DNA of 64,000 nt from Manduca sexta (GCF_014839805.1 NC_051120.1:3348001-3412000); one strand, 5' to 3'; positions 36,450-48,536 are shown, numbered from the stretch's first letter. Notes: generated by a model not told the origin, from the letters alone. Program-made: numbers and translations.

Positions 36450-36599
36450 ATTCTTTTGAATACATTTTTTATGGTTGAAAGTTAATGAGCGACGTTGGAG
36501 GTATTTTTATACATCAACGGTTGTATGTCCGTGAAATATCGTTTCGGTGACGCTGTTTTTATCTATATTCGGTAGTTGGTAGCCCTCAATGGTCGCCAA
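36450..36599 (+). repeat. Contig-1 end, repeated at start of contig 3
   Basis: From CTTTTGAATACATTTTTTATGG to the gap this is the same, in the same orientation, as 60,988-61,135 (one T-run length difference and the very last bases). It indicates that the sequence after gap 2 directly continues the sequence before gap 1. Confidence 0.85.
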
Positions 36600-37099
36600 N
36601 NNNNNNNNNNNNNNNNNNNNNNNNNNNNNNNNNNNNNNNNNNNNNNNNNNNNNNNNNNNNNNNNNNNNNNNNNNNNNNNNNNNNNNNNNNNNNNNNNNNN
36701 NNNNNNNNNNNNNNNNNNNNNNNNNNNNNNNNNNNNNNNNNNNNNNNNNNNNNNNNNNNNNNNNNNNNNNNNNNNNNNNNNNNNNNNNNNNNNNNNNNNN
36801 NNNNNNNNNNNNNNNNNNNNNNNNNNNNNNNNNNNNNNNNNNNNNNNNNNNNNNNNNNNNNNNNNNNNNNNNNNNNNNNNNNNNNNNNNNNNNNNNNNNN
36901 NNNNNNNNNNNNNNNNNNNNNNNNNNNNNNNNNNNNNNNNNNNNNNNNNNNNNNNNNNNNNNNNNNNNNNNNNNNNNNNNNNNNNNNNNNNNNNNNNNNN
37001 NNNNNNNNNNNNNNNNNNNNNNNNNNNNNNNNNNNNNNNNNNNNNNNNNNNNNNNNNNNNNNNNNNNNNNNNNNNNNNNNNNNNNNNNNNNNNNNNNNN
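36600..37099. other. Assembly gap, exactly 500 N
   Basis: A fixed-length run of N, a scaffolding placeholder and not a measured distance. Frames across it are meaningless. Confidence 0.99.
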
Positions 37100-37400
37100 C
37101 ATAAAGACTATATATATATTCTTCTAAGCATAAATATGTGTAAGAATGTAGTTTTTAACATGTACTCGATGAGTGCACTAATTCTGCAGTGGGATCTCGT
37201 ACTATTACACGTGTTATTGTGAGTCAACCATAAAAGATAGACACATGCTGTCGTGGGATATTTTTTACATAATTTTAAGGAGAACATTTCCGTCATACAT
37301 GATTTCTGTGTAGCTTTAACCATTAAGCTTGCACACGCGACGGAAGCTTAAAAATGGAGTAACTTCTCCCGTTTTCCCAACATTTCCTTCACTGCTCTGC
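37100..37400. other. Start of contig 2, unassigned
   Basis: No counterpart elsewhere in the window and nothing recognised. If contig 2 is a reversed haplotype, this should match DNA to the right of the window. Confidence 0.5.
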
Positions 37401-37419
37401 TCCTATTAATTGTAGCGTG

Positions 37420-37662
37420 ATGAAAAGTATACTATAACCAGCACAGAAGTATGACAAATAATTGTACCAAGTTTCGTTAAAATCCGTCGAGTAGTTTTGT
37501 TTCTATAACGGTTATACAGACAGACAGACAGACAAAAATTTTACTAATTGCATTTTTGGCATCAGTATCGATCCCTAATCACCCCTGATAGTTATTTTTG
37601 GAAATATATTTCATGTACAGAATTGACCTCTCTACAGATTTATTATAAGTATAGATAGAAGA
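37420..37662 (+). repeat. Dispersed repeat with (CAGA)n, LINE- or Helitron-type 3' part
   Basis: GTACCAAGTTTCGTTAAAATC, CGTCGAGTAGTTTTGTTTCT, a CAGACAGACAGACAGACAAA tract, GCATCAGTATCGATCCCTAA and ATTTATTATAAGTATAGAT in order. This is a frequent lepidopteran repeat; I cannot settle its superfamily from this fragment. Confidence 0.55.
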
Positions 37663-38399
37663 AGATAGATGAGAGAGACAAACAGATGTTACCTAATCTG
37701 GATATTATCATTATATTTAAATAAGCTAAGGTAAAATACTTTAGACGACTCAAATGTGGTTCAACACTTTTTGTACTAAATGAGAAGTAAAAGGTCAAAC
37801 GTTTCATAATACAACAAAAAAGCGGAATGCAAGGCTGTGTAATATCAAGATAACATTTTCAGGTTAAATCTATTACATAGATATAATATGTTCTAAACAA
37901 AATTGATTTTTATTTATCAATAAATTTCGAACAAAACCCTCGAAAATGTAGGACTGTTGTTTACGTCAAATTGACCAAAACTACAAGTTTTTGAACAACA
38001 AATACAACTGCCAGCGAATGTAGTTTAGATAAGCGTGCTTGGTTTCGTCTCGCGGGGACAGATACAATCAAAGCCCAAAACTTGACATATTACAAACATC
38101 GTAAGTACTAAAACTGCTAGCAAACCTTATAAATTACATCCATAGTTGTACTCGTAGTTGATCACGACTCTACGAGCACCCAGATTAAAACAACAGATTA
38201 AAAATATCAAATGTATAATTTCACACGTGATTTGGTTAGAGGCTATATTACTTATACTGCAATTTTTGAATGTTATCTGTGAATACATAAATTAGATCAG
38301 CAAGAAACGAGGGCGGTCCGCTAGTTTGTTATGTTATAATCTATGATCAGTATCTACGTGTCGCTTTATTTAGCTGCTTGAACGCGTTAGTGAAATTTA

Positions 38400-38685
38400 A
38401 ATTACTAGTAGGTCTCTCGTATGTGAGAGTCTGGGTAGGTACTATCGCTGTCCATTTCTGCCGCGAAGCAGCAGTGTGGAGTCTGTTGGGTTCCGGTTTG
38501 AAGGATATTGTAGCCGGTGTAACTATTGGGCATAATAAGAATAAACATCTCTCAAGATGGCGAACACAGTGGAATAACAAACAATACTTTGTAATTCAAG
38601 GTGTTGGATGGTGCTTCTGCTGTTTATAAGCGGTCGTATCGCTTACCATCAGGCGAACAGCAACCTCGTCTCGTCATATTAAATG
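38400..38685 (+). repeat. SINE (Metulj-like), second copy
   Basis: Same layout as 6,008-6,316: AGTAGGTCTCTCGTATGTGAG, CTGGGTAGGTACTATC, GGTTCCGGTTTGAAGG, CCGGTGTAACTATTGGGC and CTTACCATCAGGCGAAC. The overlapping frames on both strands belong to the SINE. Confidence 0.7.
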
Positions 38686-38734
38686 ACCCAATTTGGATTG
38701 AGATGTCTAACTAAAAGCTTAGTGTACTAAATTA

Positions 38735-38785
38735 CTAGATTTTACTCGCGGTTTCGTCTGCGTATCAAACAATCCCAGAACTAAA
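38735..38785 (-). mobile_element. Helitron 3'-end remnant, minus strand
   Basis: Minus strand: CGCAGACGAAACCGCGAGTA followed by AAATCTAG and then T, the hairpin plus CTAG end of a lepidopteran Helitron. The body is not recognisable. Confidence 0.5.
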
Positions 38786-39249
38786 ACTGACTGTGTACTA
38801 TACCATAAAAAATAGTACGTCAATACATGGTCGATCAAAGACCAAACACCCGTATTCAACAGTTTTGCATTCAAACATCTTCACGAACGTTCGTGTATTA
38901 GATTGCGGCACAACCAATAAACCCCGAGGACAGGGCGTCAGTGCAAACTGAACGGGCGGGTGATAACATTACTTTCACTATGGCCGCGGGTTTATTTCTA
39001 CACGATCGGAGGCATGGTTGGCTCTGTTACTGGAATGCCACCGGCCATAATCGACCGATAGATAAACAATTCGCAAATGAATTTGTATGTGCTTTCAACT
39101 GATAATAAACAGCGTACCGACGGTCTACTTGAGAAAGTGTGGACGTCTGGACTATCGTTTTAATGTATTAATCGATTTGGATTCATGAGTTGTAAACGAG
39201 CAGAAAATCTAGACCTGTATTTATCGTAATGCTTCTGTTCTTGAACACA

Positions 39250-39500
39250 CATAATCACGCATTTATCCCCGAAGGAGTATGCAGAGGCAGGGCACCTACT
39301 TTTCGCCAAGTGTGATCCCATCCCTTGATGTGAGTACAGGGGGGCGAGCCTATCGGTCCACATCGGGCACAAATTCCAAACTCCGGGCTGATGCTGAGCA
39401 TAAAAATCCAATTATCACTTTGCCCGACCTGGGCTCCGATCCCAAGGTCTCAGCGCTGCCGTACCACACATGCAGTACAACTATGCAACCGAGGCTTCTA
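39250..39500 (-). repeat. tRNA-derived SINE, minus strand
   Basis: Reverse complement of the family at 45,921-46,183: ATCACGCATTTATCCCCGAAG, GGCACCTACTTTTCGCCAAG, CGGGCACAAATTCCAAACTC and a tRNA-like head ending ATGCAACCGAGGC. The GGGCTCCGATCCCAAGG B-box region is mutated. The ORFs over it are not genes. Confidence 0.75.
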
Positions 39501-42500
39501 TTCATTCGATTAAAAAATTTAAAATGTACTATATATCTCAATTACGTTGCTGTTTCCGAAAAAGTAACTATCGAAATTAACCTTAAAAGATGTCTTTATC
39601 ATCTCCATGATAAAGTGCTAATTTACTAGATCTGTCAACACTTTTCCAAATCAAGATACAATGATACTGTTTACTTAAAAAAAACATATATTCTGTGTGC
39701 ACATTTAAGGCTTAGAAGAGAATTTTTTTGATCGGAATCTTAGATTAACTCTGTACGCATAGCCTTAAAAATTTTGCGTAAACACGTGATAACTATATAT
39801 AGCAATTTTATATCACGCATATTTGGTATATCATTTTTTATGGCGCGACAAAAGGACCGTACCAGCACTTGTGAAATGTATCTGTAGAATGTCTAGAAAT
39901 ATTATCAATCTTTGCTTTACTATTGTTTTATTATTGTTAATTCAACGTTTGATCAGTGGTATACCTCCAGTAAAGTGCAAGAAATACGAGGTAAAATTTA
40001 GTCTCCAGACATTTCATGTTACTACATACATACATACATTCACATATCTATATCCTAGATGCGTAAATATAATAAGCTATAAATAATTTTTGTTTAAGTA
40101 ATGTATTCGTCCCACAGCAATAACTCCCGAAATAAATATTTGCACACAACAAATTTGTCTCAGAAGGGACTCCGACACCTATCACTTTACAACCGATTCA
40201 TTACTTGCTACACCATAGAAGGTAGTGAGTGGGTGAGAATTGAGTTCATAGTTTATAACTTTAAAATGTGGCACATGAAATACACTTTTGAACACATAAT
40301 ATATTTTTATGACGCGTGAACACTGAACGTAAACAATAAACTAAACAGTTAATTTACAACTCCGCTAACTTAGAGAAAACGTGTTAAATATTTCTCGTCG
40401 CGGCTTTGTGTGGCTTATTAGAAAATTGACAAATAAGGTCGTGGTTGCTATAGATTTTTAGAAGAGATAGTGTGTAACCGTATCTCATACAAAAAAATAT
40501 AATAATATTGTTCTGATGAGAGCTACAATGAATACTTAATTCGCTACAAAATAATCCAAAACCATATCTCCACATAGCTTGGCGAAATAAAAATTGACTA
40601 GAGATATGTATTTAATTAGGCCCTGCATTAACAACTCAAATTAAGCTTACCAGAATTATCTACCTATGATGGAAGTCTTGGGGCCGCATCCAGGACCCCT
40701 TTGTATAAACATTTAAGCTAATAGAAAACAAACATGTGTACGGGAACAATATATCCGAGCGTCAAACTTATCGATAGAATTTATAATTCCTATACATTCT
40801 TTACTTTTGCCATTAACGATTACAAAAAAGCGTCTAGGCAAAGGCCCTTGATGTACGAAAAGTTTCTAAAGTCAAACATAATTATTGTTATAATTAACAC
40901 AACGTCGATGAACTAAACGTATGTAAAGATCGAGTTATCACCAATCGATTTATAACAACCGCTATTTCACAACTCGTCTGAACCAAATCATTATAATTAC
41001 GCCAAAACATCACTATAAAATATTTAAAAATTCATCAATAAACCCGAGGAAAGAAAGCCTTGTGAATCGATAAAAAACAATTTCATCAGTGAAATCGAAA
41101 TTAATCGATTTAATCGTGTTGCAATGGTGCGGACGGAAGACCGCTTTTGATTGACCTATTTGTTTCCACTTTTAATAACAGTAGCAATACTGCGTAATAT
41201 GTTTAGCACTTTCGTTGAAGAAATACGGATTGTGTATGTGTAACTTCAGGAATCGTGGCAAAGCTATATCGTTTTTAATTAATTTTATCTTAATTCATCG
41301 TATTCATTTTTCAACACAAAACATTTTCAGTTTTATATATTTGTATAGATACCTATAATCTTAAAGAATCATCGTATTGTTATAAGTTTAATTCATTAGT
41401 TCTTTCACATATAACTCACTGGTAACGAACATATTTATTACTCTATTTAGCTCCACTATTAGACCGATCGTAATATTGTATATCATGAACTTACTATCAC
41501 AACTGTAGTGATTGAACAAAAACCCAAAAAATTACTAAATTGCTAACTCATACTATCCAATAATTGGGTGTATTTCGTTAGAAAACGCCTATAAAACCAT
41601 ATTCTACTTGATACGTATAATACTTGGCAAAACTTTATTTATGTGGCAAATTCATTTATCGCAGAAGAAATATATATAATTTTAATTTCATCCAATCAAT
41701 CAATATTTTAGATTACCATAAGAAAATAGACAAGAGAGAAATTGCAAATGAAAACCCCATAGAACCACTTTCGCTGACAAGATAAACGATAAAAAGTGGA
41801 GCAATAACTTTTAATCTATTCTTTGTACGTTAAATGCTTTTCTTTTAAAAAACAAAAGGCGATATCGGTGGCACCTATAAGGTGCTATGGTTGCAACTAG
41901 TTTAACTCGTGGTCAAGTAACAGAAGAAAGCGAGTAACTAATAAGGAAATATAGGACACATTTTTTTAAAATTCGAATTCATATTTTTTTAATACCAATG
42001 GAAACATTAAAGACAATTAATTACAACAAATTTTCACAATATCTAACGATAAGAAAATACTGAACATTTTAAGATTAAAAAAAAAAACAAAAAATATAAG
42101 CAAGGGTTCTAAGTTCAGTTTTCTATTGGCAAATAACGTATAGAGGGTTGAAACGCCGCAGACCACAATTCAGTGCTGAGGGTTAGACTAGAACCACGTC
42201 TAGTATCAGATTTATTCTGCACGTGTACGGCTTCTGTCTAGTATAATACCTGTTGCCGCTCAACTAATATCCCTGACACTGGCTTAATGAACAACGGAAG
42301 GAACTGAATGGTTTAGTAGATATTATGTTTAGACCAGAACCGAGAAATAGTTCCGCCTAAAAACCATATCCCAAAACGTTTGAACCAAGTGCTTTAATAA
42401 TTTTATGAATACACGTAAATATAGTTACATGATTTGAAGAAATTATCGTGTAAATTAAATGTAATCCTACCCTAGTATATCTAGTTAGATTATTTAGGAC

Positions 42501-43130
42501 ACACCAATCATACTTACGAGAAGACACATTAGAATAATGATATAGTGAAGAATATAAACGTCCGCTGTATAACCAACTAAGATATTACAGACAGAGGTAA
42601 CTACTAAAAATCGCGTGAAACTCATGTACTGAACCACGCAGTATCGTTATCAGCTGGCAGTCAGTCAGTCGTCAATACTAGATGAAACAAACTGACTCAA
42701 CCTGCTTCTTTATAATTACACACGTTTCAAGTTTCTAATATTAACAAAAACTTTACATTACTTTCCATGGCAAATGGCATGGGGAGAGTACATTGAAAAC
42801 TAATAAATATGTTTAATTCGTAAAACATTAAATAACAATTAAATTCAATAAACTACCATCAGTTCGGGAAGCGGTTGCCACCAGGGAAGAACGGGCAAGA
42901 AACTCTAGTGTTGTCCTTATCAAAATCAATTCAAAGGTAGAACGTATTTACAGTATATGACAGAAAAAGTTGCCTACCCTCAATAAAACCGGTCTGAAAA
43001 TAGTTACAAACTCCATAACAGCTGTTCTAAGGGTTGAAGGGTAACAGGAAACTTAAAGTTCGGATGACTCTCTTCAAGCTATAGCTAGGCGTCATTTATT
43101 GCGAACCCAACTTACTTCAAAAACATCCAT
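39501..43130. other. Unassigned AT-rich DNA
   Basis: Searched for TIRs, Helitron ends, SINE boxes and exon-like GC blocks; none found. Small frames at 39,823-40,319 have no motif. GGCAGTCAGTCAGTCGTC at about 42,655 resembles an initiator region but stands alone. Confidence 0.45.
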
Positions 43131-43132
43131 AA

Positions 43133-43343
43133 TCTATACATATTATAAAACAAAGTCCCGTTTTCTGCCTACCGAACATGCCTATCGATTTTCTCAAAAT
43201 TTACTTAACGGATTTATATGGAATTTGGTATGGAGATAGTTACCCTGGGGAGGTTGTAGTTACTTTCTATCCCGAAAATATATAGCGGGACTTTTATCCT
43301 GAAAAACCCTTCACGCGGGCGAAGCCGCGAGCAATATACTCAG
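43133..43343 (+). mobile_element. Short non-autonomous Helitron
   Basis: Starts TCTATACATATTATAAAACA after A. It carries ATTTACTTAACGGATTTATATG and ends TTCACGCGGGCGAAGCCGCG then AGCAATATACTCAG|T. The terminal hairpin is well kept; the CTAG is changed to CTCAG. Confidence 0.65.
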
Positions 43344-44156
43344 TACAGAAATAAAAAATGAATTCATAACTGCCACCGTAACTTTTATAACCTACGCTCG
43401 AGTACAAAATAGCTTGGTAAAAAAGAATATTGTTTACGTTCCAAGAGAGGCAATATCGGCTTATCTTTAGAAACGGCAATAAATCAGTATTTTAAGCTGC
43501 ATCGTCGAGTTAAAACTTACAAGTGACGCCTAGAGCCGTAAACGTGAGAGTTTGTGTCATCAGACATAAACACGGGACGTCTCTACCGTGCAACTAATAA
43601 TAAACTTAAGAACAATGTATTTAAAATATTTTTTAGAGCATTTAAATATGCAAAATTTATTTTAAGTTGACGTTAAGTTATTTCACGGGCTGTTGTTATG
43701 AAGAATATCATTAATTAAATATACAAATATTTTTTTTAGACATGAAGGCCATAAAATGTTATGATATTAAATTATTTCTTTAATTTGGTTGACTTTTCTT
43801 TATTAATCTAATTAAATAACACGCAATATGTATCGTTTATAAAATATCAAGCACGAAAATATAGAATATATTTCTCATCTAACATCATTAGAACAGTTCA
43901 CAATTAACAGTTCTTATGTAATACAATAAAAATCTCATTCCCGTTTCCAAGACATTTAAAAAATACAACTATCTCAAATAACCATTACTATTTTATTTCA
44001 ATCGATCAAAGCGTCAATCAATTCCAAACAAAATAAACTAAATTTATTACCAACAAAACAAACGTAGTTTTAAACTCTACCGGATTACAACCGTGGACTC
44101 TACAAAACTCGTGCCACGATACCTGCTAATGGTAAGAACCATAAACTTTTATACAT

Positions 44157-44339
44157 CTGGGGCCTTATTCTCTATCCCGCACGTTATTTTAACAGTGTGT
44201 AACAAGCTCGTAACACAACGCGTCATGTTTAGGACTATAGAAACTTGACTTACAGAATACCATTCCACGCACATTTCTCGAAGATAACATGACACGGCCG
44301 CGTTACGCGTTTATACTATCATACAGAATAAGGGCCCAG
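44157..44339. mobile_element. MITE, 'CAGGGGCCTTATTC' family, full length
   Basis: Left end CTGGGGCCTTATTCTCTATC, right end (other strand) CTGGGCCCTTATTCTGTATG. Internal words TTATTTTAACAGTGTGTAAC and GATAACATGACACGGCCGCG. It abuts the next copy, sharing CAG at 44,337-44,339. Confidence 0.7.
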
Positions 44340-44752
44340 GGGCCTTATTCTGTGTGACACTCGTTATTTGACGGTGCGTAACAAACACGTAACGCACCGC
44401 GTCGCGTTTAAGACGATAGAGGCCGGCGCATATATATATGGCGGAGCGTAGAGCGGAGAATTTTTTACTGTTATACTATTATCGACATTATATTTACTGA
44501 AATAATATTCAAATTCCACTAACACAACATTAAATTGCGTTACATTGTTGAGTTAATTGATTTTGAATATTATTTCAATTAAGACTAATGTTGACAATAC
44601 TTTGACAGTAAAATTATTTATGCTGCGTACCGCCATACATGCGCCGGCTCTTAAACTTGCCATACAGAATACCCTTCCACTGTTTTTCCACGAAGATAAC
44701 GTAACACAACCATGTTAAGAGTTAACACTATCATAGAGGATAAGCCCTTTGG
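44337..44752. mobile_element. MITE of same family, interrupted by another MITE
   Basis: Left part CAGGGGCCTTATTCTGTGTG to GACGATAGAG (44,420); right part CTTGCCATACAGAATACCC to TAGAGGATAAGCCC. The intervening 44,422-44,648 is a different palindromic element. Without it this copy would be about the family length (~185-190 bp). Confidence 0.65.
44422..44648. mobile_element. Nested palindromic MITE with ~100-bp inverted repeats
   Basis: Ends GCCGGCGCAT / ATGCGCCGGC, followed inward by TATGGCGG, a TTTTACTGTYAAAGTATTRTC-like block and GAAATAATATTCAAA on both arms, with a ~50-bp centre containing ATTAAATTGCGTTACATTG. Target duplication not clear. Its mirror copy starts at 63,869 and runs off the window end. 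Confidence 0.65.
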
Positions 44753-44887
44753 ATGTTTAGTGCCTGTGCTATAAAAATGATATAAAAATAATGACATTCC
44801 ATTCAATCGAAGTTTTATCGGAGATGGGTATGGAGCGGGGAATGATTACTTCCTGACATCATTTTCTTTATGAGCTTTTTATTTGTT

Positions 44888-45160
44888 TAAGAGTGTGAGT
44901 TACTTTATACATTTCATTGCTGAAGTATTATCGATGTAAAAACTAAATTACATTACTTGATTAAAGAATCTGACGCTATATAATGCGTATCCATACTATA
45001 CGGCTTGCCGTCTTTAAGAATGTGAGTTATTTTAGGCGTCTTATTGCTGAAGTGTTGTCGAGGATTTAGAGAAAACGAACTTATATTACTTGGTTAAAGA
45101 AGTAAATACGAAGAGTAGTGCGTTATTACTTATTATGAATGCTATACAGTTTGCCGTCTC
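44888..45160 (+). repeat. Diverged tandem duplication
   Basis: Two units start TTTAAGARTGTGAGTTA (44,888 and 45,012), both continue ATTGCTGAAGTRTTRTCGA, TTACTTGRTTAAAGAA and end in TATACRGYTTGCCGTC. Lengths about 124 and 147 bp. Confidence 0.65.
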
Positions 45161-45322
45161 ACTGGCCTATGATAGTGAAAGAACAGAGAGTACACCTGGG
45201 TATTGCGCACACACTTGTGCACTATAATATCTATCTAGCTGATCTCTATCGATATTGGCTGCCGTGGCCGAAATTGGACCAGGAGGCATTAATTCGATTC
45301 ATACTGCAAAATGAATTCTAGA
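45137..45322 (+). repeat. Dispersed lepidopteran repeat ('TTTGCCGTCTCACTGGCCTA')
   Basis: CAGTTTGCCGTCTCACTGGC, GCGCACACACTTGTGCACTA, TATCTATCTAGCTGATCTCT and GCTGCCGTGGCCGAAATTGG in order. I know this block from several moth genomes as a repeat. The 60-codon frame it contains is identical in the mirror copy (63,196-63,378) only because the whole DNA is. Confidence 0.5.
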
Positions 45323-45920
45323 GCTCCACAATTACCACTTCAAATATATATATATATAAGAATATTTTTTTAATGACCATATGTTATTTTTACAATATCT
45401 CACAATAACGATCAGCAAAAATCGCCTATTATCAAATATTTCAACTTTTCAATACAAGTACATTACCAACAAAAACCTAATCTAGGTCAATTAGCATCAT
45501 ACCAAAACCTCAAACACAAAAATAACCATTACTCAACAGTCAATACTAATCTTATAAAGTAAATACAAGATTGCAAAATAAATTCATTATGTCTATAGAT
45601 TGTAAAAAAACTTGCCGTGACCAATCGGATCCAATTTGAGAAATCGCTCCAACTGCGCCGCGGACACCGTGAGAACGTTGGAAACAGTAAATAAACATTG
45701 CCAAGCGGCTATAGGGCAAGCGTAAGATAAGAAAAACAGGTTACTACTGTGCACGTTCCGTACACGTACTGAAAGTTAGCAAACGTATATCGTTAAGCGA
45801 GATAAGTTAAACCTTATTGAAACCGGGCGCCACCTTGAACGTGTTTTAAGGCGGTATCCCCTACAAAACGACGAACTATTCGATCTATTCGAAATTTATA
45901 ATACATATTACACATCTGAC

Positions 45921-46183
45921 TGCCTCGGTGGCGTAGTTGTATTGCATGTCCGGTACAATAGCGCTCTGAGGTCCTGGGTTCGAATCCCGGGTCGGGCAAA
46001 GTGATATTTGAGTTTTTCTGCTCAGTATCAGCCCGGAGTCTGGAATTTGTGCCCGATATGGCGATAGGCTCGCCCCCTATCACATCATGGGACGGAACAT
46101 ACTTGGCGAAAAGTGGGTGCCCTAGTTGCGCCTCTGCATACCCCTTCGGGGATAAAATGCGTGATGTTATGTATGTATGTATT
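45921..46183 (+). repeat. tRNA-derived SINE, best-preserved copy
   Basis: tRNA-like head TGCCTCGGTGGCGTAGTTG (A-box) and GGGTTCGAATCCCGGGTCG (B-box, perfect stem-loop), then a body ending CTTCGGGGATAAAATGCGTG and a TATG repeat tail. The head can fold like a tRNA but lacks a credible complete acceptor stem and continues into the SINE body, so it is not a tRNA gene. RNA polymerase III transcription would be expected if active. Confidence 0.8.
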
Positions 46184-46187
46184 ACAC

Positions 46188-46345
46188 ATCGCCGGTTAAA
46201 AGGCTAATTGACTGAAGCGACTTTTCTTTGCGATAATTAGTTTCATACATATTTAAAATCAGCACTCTTTTCTGTTTTTTTAAACTAGTTAGAACTTTTC
46301 GAATAAAAAAATAACGCTAAGTCAATTAGCCTTTTAACCGTCGAT
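46188..46345. mobile_element. ~155-bp TIR element attached to SINE tail
   Basis: Left CGGTTAAAAGGCTAATTGACT and its reverse complement AGTCAATTAGCCTTTTAACCG at the right, extending to ~30 bp with mismatches. The centre is AT-rich. TCG flanks both sides. Mirror copy 62,176-62,334. Confidence 0.6.
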
Positions 46346-47398
46346 ATTAAATATAATTAAACATCATTTCTATAATGTGTTATCTTTACTTAAGTTGTTT
46401 AATTTTTTTATATAATATTGAGTTTCAATAATTTTCTAATGAAAATGAAACTAAAAATGTTAATTAAGTGCATCTCCTTCCAAAGTACACATCGTTTTAA
46501 TTCGCAAGCAAAGCTATAAAATATAAAATATTTTTAGTGGGTTAAAAGTTTCAAAAAGATCTAAAATCTATTTATTATGTAAATTATTCGTAAAACTGCA
46601 TATTTCCGTCTGTAACTCGTGCTCCGTTAATGTATACGACTGCTCACGGCCGTTTGCTTGTGGGAGTATCTTAATTGAACGGTTTAAAGTATAAATCCAT
46701 GGCCATACTTTAATTCTATGACTTACAATCTTACCACCCAATTCTCATGCACTCAGAACCGTAGCAAATTGCCGACAAAACAAACTTTTTTTTTTCCCTA
46801 ATGCACGAATCAAATACGCGGTCATTCGTTTTTATACGAGTTACTAATGCATAATGTAAATCCCTAAATTATTAAATGGCATCTTCTCATGGGCTATACA
46901 TTTCATATTGATATACGCCTGTATATTTAGTAGGTAGGCTTAACGCCAAATAACATAAACTAATGCCGTTACAGTCGAAACTATCATGTTTATGTATTTC
47001 TGCGCGCCACACGCTGTTTATGCAAACGCTGACACACAATTTAATTCAACAATAGAATTAATGCTAATAACAATCCGAAGTCATTCACATAGTTTCGCTA
47101 GAAAATTTAGTTTTGGACATATATTGAGAAGCTTCGTTGTAATGGCTTAGCCATGTGCTACCAAAACTAAAAATTGTGTGCATGTTTTATTGCATGCGAT
47201 TAGACAAGTTTGAGCTCCGATCCTGTAGTTTTAATGGAGTCAGTGAGGCGTCCCACGCTATCCTTTAAATGCTTAGATGCGAATGTGTACCAGAATTTGA
47301 GTAAATCGAAAATTATTAGCGTCATATTGACTCTCTACGAGTCGCGTTCCGGGAGCAGCTCAACATCCAAAAAGTAACAAAGCCGAATATAATTCTGG
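46346..47398. other. Unassigned AT-rich DNA
   Basis: No gene or repeat recognised; mirrored in contig 3. Confidence 0.45.
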
Positions 47399-48290
47399 CG
47401 ACCATTGAGGGGCTACCAACTACCGAATATAGATAAAAACAGCGTCACCGAAACGATATTTCACGGACATACAACCGTTGATGTATAAAAATACCTCCAA
47501 CGTCGCTCATTAACTTTCAACCATAAAAAATGTATTCAAAAGAATCCAATCTGTGTGCGATGTCTATTGAACAATGGTATACTTTTCCGTGCCACTTATT
47601 GTACGTAATCTGTGTAGTTTCTCATTGTTTAGACTGCCTTAACTTTTGTCTGTATTAGTTGAAAGTTCTAGGTCGAATTAGAGTTTTCATCGCACTTCAT
47701 TACGATAATGATAGTGATCCGGTAGGTTCTAGTATAAAAGGTCAAATTTAAATCAACGATGAAAAATGCTACTGCATATCAAAAGAAATAAACAAATTTG
47801 ATAAAATTAATATTTGTAGAAATATTGATAGCTTGTTTCTGAGTGCCACTAGAACGTAAGTTAGTTGCTATTTCTACAATGCCCAATCCAGTCTTCCAAG
47901 ATTCCAAACTTGGAATCTAGCATGTAAAGAATCATGTCCATTAGTATACGTAGTTGCAACAATACAAATCATGATTACTCTAATTGTTAGCCCTTCATAT
48001 TACAAAAAATTTGCTTTACCCTGTTTTGCAGATACAGTCACCCACATAAGCAGCTGAACTAATTCAAAACTTGTAATGACTGTACTCTTGTATCCCTTAT
48101 AGTTAACATTGCGAAGCGATTAACCTACAATACAACCTCTACCGATCCATTACATCGGACGTAATGTTATCTTAATTACTCCTTGGTGCATTTGATAACG
48201 CCCGCAGCCGTCGGCTTATTACTTTCACATCGACTGCTTCCGTCAACTTATGTCTTTGCGGATGTTTTGTTGTATTTGCACAAAATCGAT

Positions 48291-48536
48291 TTATGTTAGA
48301 GTAGTTAATTCCATATTATTAAATTGTGCCATATTGTTATTGAAATAAATGCGTTCAAAATTCCGTCGTAGTGGATTCTGGAAAAACCAATGACCGTTTT
48401 GAGCATTATCGGGTGGAACTACATTAATTAGTTCATAATATTCAACCTCAAAATAACACTTTTGTGGAATTATTGAGTCATACCATAAGGAAAAAACTGC
48501 AGTGCCAAGACATAAATATATTAATATAAAATACAT
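48291..48536 (-). CDS. Mirror copy of signal-peptide-like small ORF (low confidence)
   Basis: Same first ~50 residues as 35,460-35,690, then a different tail (HWFFQNPLRRNF) caused by one extra T. Not recognised. Confidence 0.15.
   Translation of the reverse strand: MYFILIYLCLGTAVFSLWYDSIIPQKCYFEVEYYELINVVPPDNAQNGHWFFQNPLRRNFERIYFNNNMAQFNNMELTTLT

Larger units (their letters stand above)
22914..36599 (+). repeat. Left arm of large inverted duplication (end of contig 1)
   Basis: From AATACGAGCTATTATATGGG at 22,914 to GGTAGCCCTCAATGGTCGCC before the gap, this segment matches the reverse complement of 47,399-60,487 nearly throughout. Divergence consists of scattered substitutions, many small indels and a few insertions of mobile elements. 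It is lowest near 36,000-36,599. See findings for the haplotype interpretation. Confidence 0.9.
44516..47543 (+). repeat. Segment of contig 2 mirrored in contig 3
   Basis: Reverse complement of 60,988-64,000, nearly identical. The differences I compared are homopolymer or dinucleotide length changes (for example ACTTTTTGG versus ACTTTTGG, TACACATTC versus TACATTC). The match runs to the window end. Confidence 0.9.

Noticed and set aside
36563..37127. Long ORFs of 171-183 codons across the first N run, and a 186-codon one across 60,440-61,000
   Set aside because: They are made almost entirely of N and are artefacts of translating the gap.
37520..37545. CAGA tandem array as a CRISPR-like or satellite array
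   Set aside because: It is the short simple repeat inside a known dispersed lepidopteran retroelement tail.
45921..46000. tRNA gene
   Set aside because: The A- and B-box and T-loop are clear, but the sequence continues into a SINE body present in several copies; the acceptor stem has mismatches. It is the tRNA-derived head of a SINE.
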